6,994 bases of DNA from Spirochaetota bacterium (lineage in GTDB: Bacteria; Spirochaetota; UBA12135; COTS27): assembly GCA_030621685.1 (NCBI GenBank), contig JAUXHF010000099.1, positions 1 to 6,994 of the forward strand, given 5' to 3'. The position numbers were made by a program, and so were the translations under genes. The notes under the pieces were generated by a model, which worked only from the letters and a program-made list of their open reading frames with translations, did not search any database and was not told the origin of the DNA. Positions 6,239 to 6,994 of the stretch are shown here, piece after piece; within the stretch, counting starts at the first letter, position 1, and every line of letters begins with the position of its first letter.

Positions 6239-6994
6239 TTAAACAACGAAATTTATGAGTTTACCCGGAACAAAAATTTCTCTACGTATTTTTCCCTTAG
6301 CCAAAAAACGACTGACGTTGGCTTCTTGTTTGGCCCGAGTAATTATTTCTTGTTTCTCATGTGCCTTATGGCTGGGCTGCCGAAACTGTCCTCGTACTTT
6401 CCCGTTTACCTGCACCACGATTAAGCAGAATTCTTCTTGCAAGATAGCTTCTTGATAGTCTGGCCAACTAGCCCTATAAAGTGGCTCTGAAAACCCTAGC
6501 TGCTCATTCAATTCTTCGCTAACAAAGGGAGCAAAAATGCTTACAGCAATAAGTACATGGCGTAGCTGCTCTCGCATGGCTTGCCAATCATCAGATAGCT
6601 CCAGCTTAGCCTGAGTTTGTGCCAGAGCTAACGCCTCAGCATGGATGCTTGTAAGTTCATTCACGCAAGTCATCAAGGCAGAGATGGCCGTGTTAATATG
6701 CAAGGATTCAATATCGGAGGCAACTTTTTTCACTGCCTTAGCTGTTGCCTTACAGAAATTCAGCAAGGCATCGCTAGGTTTTTTCTCCGACTCTTTCCCT
6801 TTTAAATTATCTAAAAACGCAGGTTCTTGTTTTTTAGAATTTTCTGCTAGCCTCGTTAATTTAAACTGGCTGGCCAAACGAAGAAGACGAAGCAAAAAGC
6901 GCTGGCAACCCTCAATGCCCGATTCATGCCATTCTAAATCTTTTGTTGGAGCGGCAGCAAATAATACAAATAACCGCACACTGTCACTGCCAAA
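6239..6994 (-). CDS. leuS: Leucyl-tRNA synthetase, C-terminal part (5' end outside window)
   Basis: Class I synthetase that charges tRNA(Leu) with leucine. Only the last 251 residues are present; the frame is open to the window edge, where it reads FGSDSVRLFVLFAAAP, the family's SD(T)VRLFxLFAAPP stretch after the catalytic core. KDLEWHESGIEG follows, then the anticodon-binding helical domain with INTAISALM and IFAPFVSEEL, then SWPDYQEA. The C-terminal tRNA-binding domain shows VVQVNGKVRGQF and ends VPGKLINFVV, a typical family terminus, so the 3' end is complete. A Lys/Glu-rich stretch (about 50-75 of the fragment) is longer than in most relatives. The HIGH and KMSKS motifs and the editing domain lie outside the window. 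The GTG at 6979 is an internal Val, not a start. Confidence 0.97.
   Translation of the reverse strand, partial: FGSDSVRLFVLFAAAPTKDLEWHESGIEGCQRFLLRLLRLASQFKLTRLAENSKKQEPAFLDNLKGKESEKKPSDALLNFCKATAKAVKKVASDIESLHINTAISALMTCVNELTSIHAEALALAQTQAKLELSDDWQAMREQLRHVLIAVSIFAPFVSEELNEQLGFSEPLYRASWPDYQEAILQEEFCLIVVQVNGKVRGQFRQPSHKAHEKQEIITRAKQEANVSRFLAKGKIRREIFVPGKLINFVV

Noticed and set aside
6221..6455. Plus-strand ORFs opposite the end of leuS
   Set aside because: They lie over conserved C-terminal leuS codons and read as low-quality antisense translation.

Overview
The window is a bacterial chromosome segment in which all five protein genes lie on the minus strand. In transcription order they are the 3' end of leuS (leucyl-tRNA synthetase), a family B DNA polymerase II homologue, a HemX/CcsA-like membrane protein, hemA (glutamyl-tRNA reductase) and the first two thirds of hemC (hydroxymethylbilane synthase). 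The last three form a tetrapyrrole block: HemA makes glutamate-1-semialdehyde from Glu-tRNA, HemC later condenses porphobilinogen, and the hemX-hemA-hemC order recalls the hem operon of Bacillus. The organism therefore uses the C5 route to haem. The phylum cannot be settled from the sequence; a spirochaete-like lineage is a guess only.

The most interesting gene is at 3547-6063. It aligns along its length with bacterial DNA polymerase II. All three 3'-5' exonuclease motifs are present (DIE, NVVGFD, Y-x3-D), but every polymerase signature is destroyed: the motif A Asp is His and LYPS is gone, KxxxNSxYG is degraded, and the YGDTDS of motif C reads YSHES. The frame is open throughout and the thumb and a C-terminal QLSFL clamp-type tail survive. 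This looks like a maintained exonuclease on a dead polymerase scaffold, not an ordinary polymerase or a decaying pseudogene.

The second theme is short tandem duplication. All four intergenic gaps (146-229 bp each) carry direct repeats: 4.5 copies of a 19-bp unit between hemA and hemC, 9-bp copies plus a palindrome before hemA, three 12-bp copies before the hemX-like gene, and three 14-15-bp copies before the polymerase homologue. An imperfect 22/24-bp duplication spans the polymerase homologue's stop codon. Inside genes, repeats have units of 6, 9 or 12 bp, so the frame is kept (hemC start, hemX-like loop, two places in the polymerase homologue).

No rRNA, tRNA, CRISPR array, insertion sequence or convincing intrinsic terminator was seen. 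None of the four gene starts has a clear Shine-Dalgarno sequence at normal spacing. No gap between genes exceeds 300 bp.
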